From Pseudonocardia hierapolitana (GTDB lineage Bacteria; Actinomycetota; Actinomycetes; Mycobacteriales; Pseudonocardiaceae), in the NCBI RefSeq assembly GCF_007994075.1, contig NZ_VIWU01000001.1, positions 1,178,001-1,242,000 of the forward strand: DNA of 64,000 nucleotides, written 5' to 3'. The stretch's first letter is position 1; each line of letters opens with the position of its first letter. Both the position numbers and the translations under genes were made by a program. The notes under the pieces were generated by a model. That model was not told the DNA's origin, searched no databases, and saw only the letters and a program-made list of their open reading frames with translations. Shown here piece by piece: positions 1-7,688 of the stretch.

Positions 1-116
1 GCCCACGGACGGTGGAATGGCACCTGCGCAGGGTCTTCGCCAAGCTCTCGATCAGCTCACGACGGCAGCTCCGCGATGCACTGCCGGCCAATGGGATGGA
101 AACGGCCTCCGCGTAG
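1..116 (+). CDS. LuxR-family transcriptional regulator, C-terminal end (partial)
   Basis: Reading from base 3, an open frame runs to a TAG at 114-116. It encodes the end of a LuxR-type DNA-binding domain: the recognition-helix signature PRTVEWHLRRVFAKL is followed by SSRRQLRDAL, as in the GerE/LuxR four-helix domain. The gene enters from beyond the left edge, so its sensory part is not visible. Only about 37 codons are present. Nothing recognisable follows until the end of the convergent MerR gene at 343. Confidence 0.75.
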   Translation, partial: PRTVEWHLRRVFAKLSISSRRQLRDALPANGMETASA

Positions 117-342
117 CAAACCTCGCCCGGGTCGTGCTGCGCGTCATCGGGGCCTCGCAGGGGAGCTCACGGCGGCATGTCGTCTGCGGCCAGTGTGTTC
201 CGATCGCTCGGGGAGGGGTCCCCGGCCACACCGAGACATCGTGGGCTCGCCCGGTTCGGGCCAGGCGCCGTCTCCGCCGGCGAATCCGCGGCGACACACG
301 CACCAAGGCCCAAGCCCGAAGATCACAGGAGCGCGATAGCGC

Positions 343-1233
343 TCACGCTCCGTTCGAGGCTCCGCTCCTGGTACGCCCCGCGCCCTCGACACCGCGTTCG
401 CCGGAGCCCGCACCCGGCTCGACGACCGAGGCGAGGCGGAAGACCGGCCACCCGATCTCCGTCCGCCACCTGTCCGCGTGCCCGGTGTCACGCGGCCCTG
501 TCCGGTACGTCTCGTGGATCGGTCCGTCGACCGCCAAGGCGTGTGCGACCACCCAAGCGCCGAGGCGGCCGTAGGTGACATCGATGTCGTCGTGCGGCCC
601 GGCGTGGACGGCGATGGCGAGGTCGGCCGGCGGGAGCTCGACGACCTCGATCCGGCCCGATCGGCGGGGCGTGCGGACCGGCCGGAAGACGAGCATCGCG
701 CCCGCGCCGTGGGCGAACAGCTCATTGGCGTAGCGCCCGCCGGGCGGTCCGGTGCGTTCCGCCGGCGGGAAGGCCGCGTCCAGTTCCGCCATCGCCGAGT
801 CGTACCAGGCGAGCGAACCGTCGAGGTCGACGTCACCGCTGATGGCGGCGACGGTGCGGGCGGGGACCGAGCGCAGCTCGACGTGGACGTCGGCGGGATC
901 GGGGCGCAGCAACCGGCGCAGCGACACGACTGCGGCCCGGGTCCGGTCCAGCTCGGCCTCGAGTCGGTGGAGATGGCCCGTGATCACCTCAGCGCGCTGC
1001 TCCGGGTCGTCGGTGGCGAGGATGGACTCGACCTCGACAAGGGGCACGTCGAGCTGACGGAGCCGGTGGATGACCTGCGCGGTCGGGATCTGCTCCGGCG
1101 CGTAGTACCGGTAGCCCGTGAACGGGTCGACCGCGGCGGGCTCCAGGAGCCCGGCCTGGTGGTAGCGGCGCAGGGTGCGCACGCTCAGGTGCGTCACCGT
1201 GGCGAACTCGCCGATGGTCAGTCCGGAGCGCAT
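343..1233 (-). CDS. MerR-family regulator with GyrI-like effector domain
   Basis: The 296-residue protein has a MerR winged helix-turn-helix at residues 5-50 (GLTIGEFATVTHLSVRTLRRY, then the wing PFTGYRYY), a dimerisation helix at about 84-112, and a GyrI-like small-molecule domain from about 115 to 270 of the kind found in BmrR-type multidrug sensors. The last 30 residues are low-complexity. It is divergent from an NTF2-SDR pair, and the gap between them holds a TTGACC box followed by a perfect dyad, so it probably controls that pair and itself by promoter DNA twisting. The inducer is unknown. Confidence 0.88.
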   Translation of the reverse strand: MRSGLTIGEFATVTHLSVRTLRRYHQAGLLEPAAVDPFTGYRYYAPEQIPTAQVIHRLRQLDVPLVEVESILATDDPEQRAEVITGHLHRLEAELDRTRAAVVSLRRLLRPDPADVHVELRSVPARTVAAISGDVDLDGSLAWYDSAMAELDAAFPPAERTGPPGGRYANELFAHGAGAMLVFRPVRTPRRSGRIEVVELPPADLAIAVHAGPHDDIDVTYGRLGAWVVAHALAVDGPIHETYRTGPRDTGHADRWRTEIGWPVFRLASVVEPGAGSGERGVEGAGRTRSGASNGA

Positions 1234-1253
1234 GAGGCCAGTCTGCCGTCACC

Positions 1254-1275
1254 TTGACCCTCTCCCCGGGGGAGA
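1254..1275 (+). promoter_or_regulatory. MerR-type promoter/operator dyad
   Basis: TTGACC at 1254-1259 is followed directly by the perfect dyad TCTCCCC-G-GGGGAGA (1261-1275). A -35 box abutting a dyad is the usual layout of MerR-activated promoters with an overlong spacer. The start codon of the plus-strand gene follows at 1291, so the leader would be very short. No good -10 hexamer is visible, which fits a promoter that needs an activator. Confidence 0.6.
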
Positions 1276-1290
1276 CCGGACCGTGGGGAC

Positions 1291-1677
1291 ATGAGCACAG
1301 TTGATCGGAGCGACGGGACCAGGACCTCGTGGAGCGAGCTGCCGACCGCGATCACGACGTATCTCGCCGCGCACCGGGCCCGTGACGTGGAGACGGCGAT
1401 CAGGGCGTTCACCGGGGACGCCGTCGTGACCGACGAGGGCCGCACCTACCGCGGGCAGGAGGAGATCCGCAGCTGGCTGGGCGGTGCGGCCGGCGAGTAC
1501 ACCTACACCACCGCGTTCACCGGCGCCACCAGGACCGGCAAGGCGGAGTTCGACGTGGTCCAGCACCTCGAAGGGAACTTCCCGGGCGGCGCGGTCGACC
1601 TGCACTTCCGGTTCGACCTGGACGGCCGGTCGATCATCCGGCTGGTGATCGAGCCCTCAGGAACGGTCGACCGATGA
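1291..1677 (+). CDS. NTF2-like (SnoaL-type) fold protein
   Basis: A 128-residue protein with the size and pattern of the SnoaL/NTF2 cone-shaped fold: an N-terminal helix pair (AITTYLAAHRARDVETAIRAF), a strand turn (DAVVTDEGRTYRG), the conserved GQEEIRSWL helix, then four beta strands ending in LVIEPSG. Members bind or isomerise small hydrophobic molecules, and the activity here cannot be assigned. Its stop overlaps the start of the next SDR by four bases (ATGA), so the two are co-translated under the MerR promoter. Confidence 0.8.
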   Translation: MSTVDRSDGTRTSWSELPTAITTYLAAHRARDVETAIRAFTGDAVVTDEGRTYRGQEEIRSWLGGAAGEYTYTTAFTGATRTGKAEFDVVQHLEGNFPGGAVDLHFRFDLDGRSIIRLVIEPSGTVDR

Positions 1678-2516
1678 GAAGCTGGTTCATCACCGGTGGC
1701 ACGCCGGGCGGCTTCGGCATGGCCTTCGCCGAGGCGGCGTTGGAGATCGGCGACCAGGTGGCGCTCACCGCGCGTCGACCCGCGGAGCTGGCCGCATGGG
1801 CACACGTGTACGGCGACCGGGTGCTCGTCGTGCCGCTGGATGTCACCGATGCGGGGCAGGTGCAGAAGGCGGTACGGACCGCGGAGGAGCGCTTCGGCGA
1901 CATCGACGTGCTGGTCAACAACGCGGGCCGCGGCTGGTACGGGTCGATCGAGGGCATGGACGAGACCGATGTGCGCGGGATGTTCGAGCTGAACTTCTTC
2001 GCCGTGCTCTCGGTCATCCGGGCGGTGTTGCCCGGCATGCGCGCTCGCGGCAGCGGGTGGATCGTCAACATGTCGTCGGTGGCGGGGCTGCGCGGAGTGA
2101 CCGGATTCGGCTACTACAGCGCGACCAAGTTCGCCCTGGAAGCGGTCACCGAGGTGCTCCGCGAGGAGGTGGCGCCCCTGGGCATCGGGGTGATGGCAGT
2201 CGAACCCGGCGCCTTCCGCACCCGCGCCTACGCCGGCTTCGCCGGCGAGCCGGTCCAGGAACCCATCGCCGAGTACCGGCCGGTGCTGGAGCGGGTCCGC
2301 GCTGCGATGATCGACCAGGACGGGAAGCAGCCCGGCGACCCGCAGCGCGGAGCCCGCGCGGTGATCGCGGCGATGGCTCAGGATCCGCCTCCCCGACGGC
2401 TCGTCCTCGGCAACGCCGGGTTCGACGTGGCCGTCGCGACGCTCGAGGAGTCGCTCGCCGAGCTCCGCGCGTCGGAACCGCTCTCGCGCGGAGCCGATTT
2501 CCCCACCGCCTCGTAG
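1674..2516 (+). CDS. Classical SDR-family NAD(P)-dependent oxidoreductase
   Basis: The 280-residue protein shows a Rossmann cofactor motif TGGTPGGFG (residues 8-15), NNAG (82-85), the catalytic serine in NMSSVAG (about 134-135) and the YSATK pair Tyr148/Lys152. The LTARRP segment after strand 2 suggests NADP preference. Length and the FRTRAYAGF region resemble ketoreductases annotated as oxidoreductase/short-chain dehydrogenase. It overlaps the NTF2-like gene by four bases and lies in the same MerR-linked unit. The substrate is unknown. Confidence 0.88.
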   Translation: MRSWFITGGTPGGFGMAFAEAALEIGDQVALTARRPAELAAWAHVYGDRVLVVPLDVTDAGQVQKAVRTAEERFGDIDVLVNNAGRGWYGSIEGMDETDVRGMFELNFFAVLSVIRAVLPGMRARGSGWIVNMSSVAGLRGVTGFGYYSATKFALEAVTEVLREEVAPLGIGVMAVEPGAFRTRAYAGFAGEPVQEPIAEYRPVLERVRAAMIDQDGKQPGDPQRGARAVIAAMAQDPPPRRLVLGNAGFDVAVATLEESLAELRASEPLSRGADFPTAS

Positions 2517-2529
2517 CCGCCGCAGCCCT

Positions 2530-2549
2530 GCCGGACCGCCGGGTCCGGC
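2530..2549. terminator. Hairpin between convergent genes
   Basis: GCCGGACC (2530-2537) and GGTCCGGC (2542-2549) form a perfect 8-bp stem with a 4-base loop. It lies between the end of the plus-strand SDR and the end of the minus-strand kinase remnant, so it may terminate both. There is no T-run, as is common in high-GC actinobacteria. Confidence 0.5.
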
Positions 2550-2575
2550 CGTTCGCGTTCCGCCGTGCGCACCCG

Positions 2576-3376
2576 TCAGCTGTAGGCGCTGACGTCGATG
2601 GCGAGCAGCCGGTCGGCGAGGGCGGCGTAGAGCGTTGCGCCGTCCGGGGACAGCGCGATGCCGCCCGCACCGATCCGCGCGCCCGCGTCGATCGCGGCGA
2701 CCGGGTCGCCGTCCAGCGTGCGAACGGTGATCATGTGGCCGCCGGTGTCGCTGGTGAACACGTGCTCGCCGTCCGCGGCGAGCAGGACCGTCCAGTCCTC
2801 GGGCAGGACGGACGGGCCGGTCCCCGTTCCCAGCCGGATGTCCTGCTCGATCCGCCTCGTCGCGGTGTCTACGACCAGAGCGCGTGAGTTGTTCGCCGCG
2901 TAGAGCAAGCGGCCGCCGGGAGCGATCGGCAACGGTGCCGGTACCGCCGCGAGGTCGGGCTCCAGCTCGGATGCCGGCAGCGGGCCGGTTCGGCCCACCT
3001 GCTCGTCGAGCGCGCTTCCCTCGACGTACTCGGTGGCGAGCCACGGCCGGGAGGCGAACGGGCCGGCGTCGATCACCCGGGCCGTCCAGGGGCCGTCGAC
3101 GCGGTGGGCGAGCGCGATCTCCCGGTCGAACCGGGACCGGAAGTCGGGGTCGCCGATCAGGTGCGGGTGGACGACCTTCACCGCTGCCGCACGGCCGTCC
3201 TCGTGGCGTCCGAGGTAGACGACCCCCATGCCACCCGATCCCAGCCGGGCGGTGAGGGCGAATGGGCCCAACCGGTGGGGATCCTCGGGCAGCAACGGCT
3301 GCGTGCGCGGCGCCGTCCCGGTCGTCGACCCCGTCCGGAGCTGCCATCGGGCGCGTCTTGACGAGCACGGACGCAC
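2576..3376 (-). pseudogene. Ser/Thr protein kinase N-lobe fused to beta-propeller end (internal deletion)
   Basis: The 266-codon frame begins as a PknB/PknD-type kinase: LLPEDPHRLG leader, glycine loop GSGGMGVVY (46-54), VAIK-type lysine Lys67, helix-C Glu86 and hinge ATEYVEG (114-120). At about residue 137 it jumps straight into propeller repeats (LLYAANNSRALVVDT, VFTSDTGGHMITVRT, IALSPDGATLYAAL). The catalytic loop HRD, the DFG motif, the rest of the C-lobe and any membrane helix are absent. The full-length family has kinase, TM helix and propeller. An in-frame deletion of several hundred codons is the simplest reading. No convincing ribosome site precedes the frame. A non-catalytic product is possible but not shown. 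Confidence 0.75.
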
Positions 3377-3453
3377 CGCGTCGACGCCCCCCGGATCGTC
3401 ACGTGCCGACGATAGCGCTCACGTCGCCGGGAACGAACACGAGCGCCCGCAGG

Positions 3454-4617
3454 TCAGGCCGCCAGTGAAGCGATGCCGGCGCGCACCTCACGGGCGAAGA
3501 TCTCGGGCTGTTCGAAGGCGGCGAAGTGCCCGCCACGCTCGGCGGCGTGGTAATAGCGCAGTTCGCTGAACCGCGTCCTCAGCCAACGCTCGCTGAACGC
3601 GAAGATCTCCTCGGGGAACTGCGTGTACGCGGTGGGGATCCGCACTGCTCGTTCAGGCTCGGTGCTGAGGTACTGGGCGTTCTCCCAGTACATCCGGGCT
3701 GATGATGCGGCGCTGTTCGTCAGCCAGTACATCATGACGTTGTCCAGCAGCTCGTCCCGCGAGACGGCGTTCTCCGGGTGACCGTCGCAGTCGGTCCAGG
3801 CGTAGAACTTCTCCACGATCCAGGCGAGCTGGCCGGCCGGGGAGTCGGCGAGCGAGTACCCGATCGTCTGCGGGCGGGTGGACTGCTCGGCCGCGTAGCC
3901 GTTCTCCTCGGCGAAGAACCGCTTCGTCCTGGCCAGCATCTCCCGCTCCTGCGCGGTCGGCTCACCCAGCTGATGAAGCGCCTCCGGTGAGACCAGCGCG
4001 ACGTTCAGGTGCACCCCCAGCAGGCCCTCGAAGGCGCCGGCGGCCATAGCGGTGGTCACCGCCGAGCCCCAGTCACCGCCCTGCGCGTAGTAGCGGGGGT
4101 ATCCGAGGTGCCCCATCAGCTCGTGCCATGCGCCGGCGATCCGCTCGATCCCGATACCGGTCCGGGACGGCTTGTCGCTGAATCCGAACCCGGGCAGTGC
4201 GGGGACCACCACGTGAAACGCATCGGCCGCCGAGCCGCCGTGCGCCTCGGGTTCGGTCAGGGGGCCGATCACGTCCAGGAACTCCACGGTGGAGCCCGGC
4301 CAGCCGTGCGTCATGATCAGCGGCCGGGCCTGCTCGTGCGGGGAGCGAACGTGCAGGAAGTGGATGCCCAGATCGCCGATCGTGGCGTGGAACTGGGGGA
4401 ACGCGTTCAGGCGGGCGGCCAGCCGCTGGATGTCGTACTCGTCGGCCCAGTACTCGCACAGATCGCGGGTGTAGCTCAGCGGGATGCCCTGCGACCAGTC
4501 GTCCACCGTCTCCGGCTCGGGCCAGCGGGTACGGGCCAGCCGGTCGCGCAGATCGGCGATCTGCGCGTCGGTGATCTCTGCCCGGAAGTCGCGTATCCGG
4601 ACCGGTGCGGTTCTCAT
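3454..4617 (-). CDS. Epoxide hydrolase (EHN-type alpha/beta hydrolase)
   Basis: The 387-residue protein carries the N-terminal EHN cap (residues 5-110, with the RLARTRWPEP signature), the oxyanion motif HGWPGS (104-109), the nucleophile Asp182 in GGDWGS, cap tyrosines and the C-terminal histidine in ERGGHFAAFEQPE. This is the microsomal-epoxide-hydrolase-like family of actinobacteria. ATG 4617 is chosen because a GAAGGAC site lies upstream and the EHN fold starts there; an in-frame GTG at 4656 would add 13 residues unlike the family. Predicted cytosolic; substrate unknown. Confidence 0.9.
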   Translation of the reverse strand: MRTAPVRIRDFRAEITDAQIADLRDRLARTRWPEPETVDDWSQGIPLSYTRDLCEYWADEYDIQRLAARLNAFPQFHATIGDLGIHFLHVRSPHEQARPLIMTHGWPGSTVEFLDVIGPLTEPEAHGGSAADAFHVVVPALPGFGFSDKPSRTGIGIERIAGAWHELMGHLGYPRYYAQGGDWGSAVTTAMAAGAFEGLLGVHLNVALVSPEALHQLGEPTAQEREMLARTKRFFAEENGYAAEQSTRPQTIGYSLADSPAGQLAWIVEKFYAWTDCDGHPENAVSRDELLDNVMMYWLTNSAASSARMYWENAQYLSTEPERAVRIPTAYTQFPEEIFAFSERWLRTRFSELRYYHAAERGGHFAAFEQPEIFAREVRAGIASLAA

Positions 4618-4652
4618 TCGGGGTGACTGTCCTTCGTGGGAGTGGGACGGGA

Positions 4653-4976
4653 TCACTGACGGACGGGGTCGACGTCGTCCCCGCCGGGCCGCCGCAGCAG
4701 CGGGGCTGAGTACCGGCGAAGGGTTTCGCTGCGCGACCGGCGCGACCGGCGCGACCGTCGGTCCGGCCGGACGGGAGCGCCCGGCTGAGCTGACGTGACG
4801 TCCCGCCTGGCGGCCTGCCGGGCGAGGATCAGCCCGCCCATGTCGAAAGGCATCGGATGCTCGCTCTCGGTGTGCAGCGGGTGGCCGTGGTGGAGGTGAA
4901 CGACGGCGCCACCGGCGGACGACCGCCGCACGTCATCGCTGTCCCGCTGTTGTGCAGCGGTTGCCTCGTCCGGCAT
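4653..4976 (-). CDS. Small hypothetical protein
   Basis: A 107-codon frame from ATG 4976, ending where the alternative GTG of the epoxide hydrolase begins. I recognise no domain. The middle contains HGHPLHTESEHPMPFDMGG and the second half is arginine-rich, partly because of a nine-base CGCGACCGG unit repeated almost three times at 4732-4757 (giving RRS-RRS-RRS). A perfect dyad sits just upstream of the ATG. It may be a real small gene or only an upstream leader of the hydrolase; codon use is not decisive. Confidence 0.35.
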   Translation of the reverse strand: MPDEATAAQQRDSDDVRRSSAGGAVVHLHHGHPLHTESEHPMPFDMGGLILARQAARRDVTSAQPGAPVRPDRRSRRSRRSRSETLRRYSAPLLRRPGGDDVDPVRQ

Positions 4977-4979
4977 TTA

Positions 4980-4994
4980 CTAGCGTGAAGCTAG
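4980..4994. promoter_or_regulatory. Perfect dyad CTAGC-N5-GCTAG
   Basis: CTAGC (4980-4984) and GCTAG (4990-4994) are exact inverted copies, three bases upstream of the ATG of the minus-strand small frame and 170 bases upstream of the plus-strand SDR. The AT content stands out from the surroundings. A repressor operator is likely; the bound protein is not known. Confidence 0.45.
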
Positions 4995-5082
4995 CCGACC
5001 GGCTTTCATGATGCAAGTGCCCGAGGAGAGTCCGGCCGCTCGAGCGCTCGTGCGGCGCACCCAGGCCGTAGATATGCACCGA

Positions 5083-5125
5083 TTGATACAGAAGGTGGTA
5101 CGGTCGCTCTGTACCGGTCGATACC
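5083..5125 (+). promoter_or_regulatory. Candidate promoter with overlapping operator dyads
   Basis: TTGATA (5083-5088) could serve as a -35 box. It is followed by the inverted repeat GGTAC (5097-5101) ... GTACC (5111-5115) and flanked by two GATAC copies (5085-5089 and 5120-5124). The arrangement resembles a TetR-type operator over the promoter of the SDR starting at 5164. No regulator gene lies next to it. Confidence 0.4.
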
Positions 5126-5163
5126 GAAGTCGGATCGACGCGACTCGAAGGTGGTTCTCACGC

Positions 5164-5910
5164 ATGGGGATGCTCGACGGCAAGACGGCCGTCGTGACCG
5201 GCGCCAGCAGCGGGATCGGGCTGGCCGCCGCGCAGCGGTTGGCGGCCGAGGGGGCGCACGTGTTCCTGACCGGACGACGGGCGTCCGAGCTCGACGCAGC
5301 CGTGGCCTCCATCGGATCCGCGGCCACCGCCGTCGCGGGGGACGTCGCGGAACCGGCCGACCTGGATCGGCTCTACGACGCGGTCCGCGCACGCGGACGC
5401 GGCCTCGACGTCCTGTTCGCCAACGCGGGTGGCGCCTGGCTCGCGCCCCTCGAGAAGGCGACCGACGAGGACTACGAGCAGACCTTCGGAACCAACGTCC
5501 GAGGCACCTGGCTCTCGGTCAAGAAGGCCGTGCCACTGCTCAACGAGGGGGCGTCGGTCATCTTCAACGCTTCCATCCGCGCCGCCGACGGGTGGGAGAA
5601 CTTCGGCCTGTACTCGGCCTCGAAGGCCGCGGTCCGGTCACTCGCTCGAACCTGGGCGAACGAGCTGAAGGGCCGCGGGATCCGGGTGAACTCGATCTCG
5701 CCCGGCGCGATCGACACTCCAGCGCCCGACCGGGTCGTCGGCGCGGAGGCGGCGGACGCCTTCCGGGTGCAGCTCGCAGCGGGGGTTCCGATCGGACGGC
5801 TCGGGCGCCCCGAGGAGGTGGCGGCCGCGGTGGCCTTCCTCGCCTCTGCCGACAGCAGCTTCGTCTACGGCGCGAACCTGGACATCGACGGCGGCGAGCA
5901 CCAGTTCTGA
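5164..5910 (+). CDS. SDR-family oxidoreductase
   Basis: From ATG 5164 the 248-residue protein begins MGMLDGKTAVVTGASSGIG, so the cofactor motif sits at residues 12-19 as in classical SDRs; upstream in-frame codons lack family sequence. It has FANAGG (86-90), Asn111, Ser137 in NASIRA, and Tyr150/Lys154 in YSASK, plus the C-terminal GANLDIDGGEHQF. The enzyme is a cytosolic NAD(P)-dependent dehydrogenase of unknown substrate. A remnant of a second SDR C-terminus follows immediately downstream. Confidence 0.9.
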   Translation: MGMLDGKTAVVTGASSGIGLAAAQRLAAEGAHVFLTGRRASELDAAVASIGSAATAVAGDVAEPADLDRLYDAVRARGRGLDVLFANAGGAWLAPLEKATDEDYEQTFGTNVRGTWLSVKKAVPLLNEGASVIFNASIRAADGWENFGLYSASKAAVRSLARTWANELKGRGIRVNSISPGAIDTPAPDRVVGAEAADAFRVQLAAGVPIGRLGRPEEVAAAVAFLASADSSFVYGANLDIDGGEHQF

Positions 5911-5917
5911 GTGAAAG

Positions 5918-5998
5918 CTGAGTGCAAGCCGGGTTGACGCCGCCACCTACGTCAACGGCGCCGAGTGGTTCATCGACGGTGGATATGCACAGGTCTGA
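5918..5998 (+). pseudogene. SDR C-terminal remnant
   Basis: Directly after the intact SDR, the frame ending at TGA 5996-5998 reads AATYVNGAEWFIDGGYAQV. This is the typical last strand and tail of a classical SDR, with the DGG signature. An in-frame stop at 5912-5914 cuts it off, so only about 26 codons remain and no start is possible. It marks an ancient tandem duplication or a replaced gene end. Confidence 0.75.
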
Positions 5999-6021
5999 AC
6001 CGTCGACCCCTCACAGTTCGC

Positions 6022-6804
6022 TCAGGAGCCGAGGTTGCGGAGGATCACCCGCGCGAACTCGGGGAGCACGACCTCGGTCTCGTACCGGTTGCGCCGTTCG
6101 ACCTCGGGGACCCCGCCGTCGCGTCGGAAGACCTCCGTCCGTCCGTCGTGGACGTAACGGATGACCGCCTCCCTGTCGATCGGGTTGGGAATGCCGATCG
6201 AGCCGCGCCGCACGGAGAACTCGACTCGGGACGTCGTGCACGTCAGTTCCTGGGCGGAGCTCCGGCTCAGGCAGCTGGTGCCGTCGAGGACGGTCGGACG
6301 CTCGTCGCCGGACGGATCACGGCGGTTCTGGGCCACCATCTCCGGCGTACCGGCGATTCTGATCTCGACCGTGAGCGCGTACTCGTTGTAGCCGCCCGCA
6401 GGGTCGAAGTCCTTGTCGGGCAGTTCCACGCCGATGTCGCAGGACGCCTCGGGGACCTGGACCGTGGATGCTCGGCCGACACCGAAGACCGTCATCTCAC
6501 CGGCACGGGGTTTCCGTGCGATCCGGCCGGTTCCGGGCAGGACGGTTCGCAGTCCGGTGTCGTCCAGCACCGCGCACGCGCGAGGCCAGGCGGCGGGTTC
6601 GAACAGCCCCGTCGGTCCGATCGGCCCGTCGAGCGCGACCGGGGCGGTTGCCGTGGGCGCGGCGCGCTCGAGCTGGACCGGCGCTGCCGTGGTGGGGCGG
6701 GGCGTTGCTCCGCCGGCCGTGAGCGGTGGGAGCGCCGGGGCGCAGCCGACGGCTGCGATCGCCGCGAGCACAACGAGAACGGAGGATCCCCAGGCGCGTG
6801 GCAC
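6022..6804 (-). CDS. Secreted lipoprotein, DUF3558-like
   Basis: The 260-residue protein starts with a lipoprotein signal: a hydrophobic stretch SSVLVVLAAIAAV followed by the lipobox VGC (Cys21). A proline/threonine-rich linker (25-60) leads to a beta-rich domain from about 65 with paired cysteines (CAVLD, CDIGV, CLSRS, CTTSR). This layout is like the actinobacterial DUF3558/LppP-type exported proteins of unknown function. It is expected on the outer face of the membrane. It ends near the SDR remnant and follows the cupin gene on the same strand. Confidence 0.72.
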   Translation of the reverse strand: MPRAWGSSVLVVLAAIAAVGCAPALPPLTAGGATPRPTTAAPVQLERAAPTATAPVALDGPIGPTGLFEPAAWPRACAVLDDTGLRTVLPGTGRIARKPRAGEMTVFGVGRASTVQVPEASCDIGVELPDKDFDPAGGYNEYALTVEIRIAGTPEMVAQNRRDPSGDERPTVLDGTSCLSRSSAQELTCTTSRVEFSVRRGSIGIPNPIDREAVIRYVHDGRTEVFRRDGGVPEVERRNRYETEVVLPEFARVILRNLGS

Positions 6805-6816
6805 CCGATCATCCTG

Positions 6817-7587
6817 TCACTCCTCGCGTTCCGGACTCCGGGCCTCGCGGCGATGCGGACCCGGATCGTAGGGCGACAGGTGACCGCACATGCCGAGCGT
6901 GGCCGCAGGCGGCTGCTCGATCCGCGCGACCGCGGCCTCCCGCAGATGCCGATGGTCGCCGGCCGCGAGCGCCTCGATCTGCTGCCCCGTGCGCCTGCTC
7001 GCCGCGGCCGCCCCCTGTTCCCAGCGATCCCGCCAGCTCGCGAGCTGCGGCCGGACGAGCGCAACGGCGGCCGCGAAGAACGCCTCCAGCGCCTCACCGT
7101 TCCCGGCCTCGCTGTGCCTGCGCAACTCGGCGAACCCTTCGATCGCGAGGTCGCGGCGCGCCCGTGCCCGGTCGGGCGATGGCCCGCCGGGTCCCGCGAG
7201 CGACACGGCCCGCTGATAGGTCTCCCGATCGGTCAGGTACTGCGGCGGGAGCGTGAGAACGGCGTCGCCCGACTCGGGCAGCCCGCTGTTCTGCATGAGC
7301 GCCACGACGCACAGGTCGCCGTCGTTCACGGCCCGATGGATGGTGCCGGGCGTGAACCAGACGACGTCGCCGGGCCGCAGGGGCGCCTCGGCGAAGCCGT
7401 CCGTGGTGAGCGTCTGCACCCGGCCGGCGCCACCGATGACGATGTAGCCCTCCGTGCAGCACAGGTGCATGTGCGGCGAGCCGCCGCACAGCCCGTCGGC
7501 CGCTTGCCACGGGTAGACCCGCAACGCGGTGATGCCCACGGCGCCGGGGAAGTCCGGCAGGGGGCCGCTCACAGTCCGCGCCTCCAC
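6817..7587 (-). CDS. Cupin-domain protein with helical C-terminal extension
   Basis: Residues 20-110 form a cupin barrel: the first motif has HMHLCCTEGYIVIGG and the second PGDVVWFTPGTIHRAVN, giving likely metal ligands His, His, Glu and His. The remaining 140 residues are predicted helical (ERRRDL-type segments, EALEAFFAAAVALVRPQL). A cupin with a long C-terminal helix bundle is seen in uncharacterised actinobacterial proteins. Function unknown; probably sugar or small-acid binding or isomerisation. Its start lies 100 bases from the end of qcrB, same strand. Confidence 0.72.
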   Translation of the reverse strand: MEARTVSGPLPDFPGAVGITALRVYPWQAADGLCGGSPHMHLCCTEGYIVIGGAGRVQTLTTDGFAEAPLRPGDVVWFTPGTIHRAVNDGDLCVVALMQNSGLPESGDAVLTLPPQYLTDRETYQRAVSLAGPGGPSPDRARARRDLAIEGFAELRRHSEAGNGEALEAFFAAAVALVRPQLASWRDRWEQGAAAASRRTGQQIEALAAGDHRHLREAAVARIEQPPAATLGMCGHLSPYDPGPHRREARSPEREE

Positions 7588-7688
7588 GATCCGCCACAGC
7601 TCGCGGCGTAGGGCTTCGGCGCCTCACACCTGATCCGCCGGCACGCCGCGATCGACACCGAACAGCTTCGCGACACGGGTGTCGTCGG

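Noticed and set aside
335..3423. A 13-base exact direct repeat GATAGCGCTCACG at 335-347 and 3411-3423
   Set aside because: One copy lies in the end of the merR coding region, and no element connects the two; probably chance or two halves of unrelated operators.
4732..4757. Nearly three copies of CGCGACCGG as a possible regulatory repeat
   Set aside because: Too short and GC-rich to mean more than local slippage; kept only as a note on the small frame it falls in.
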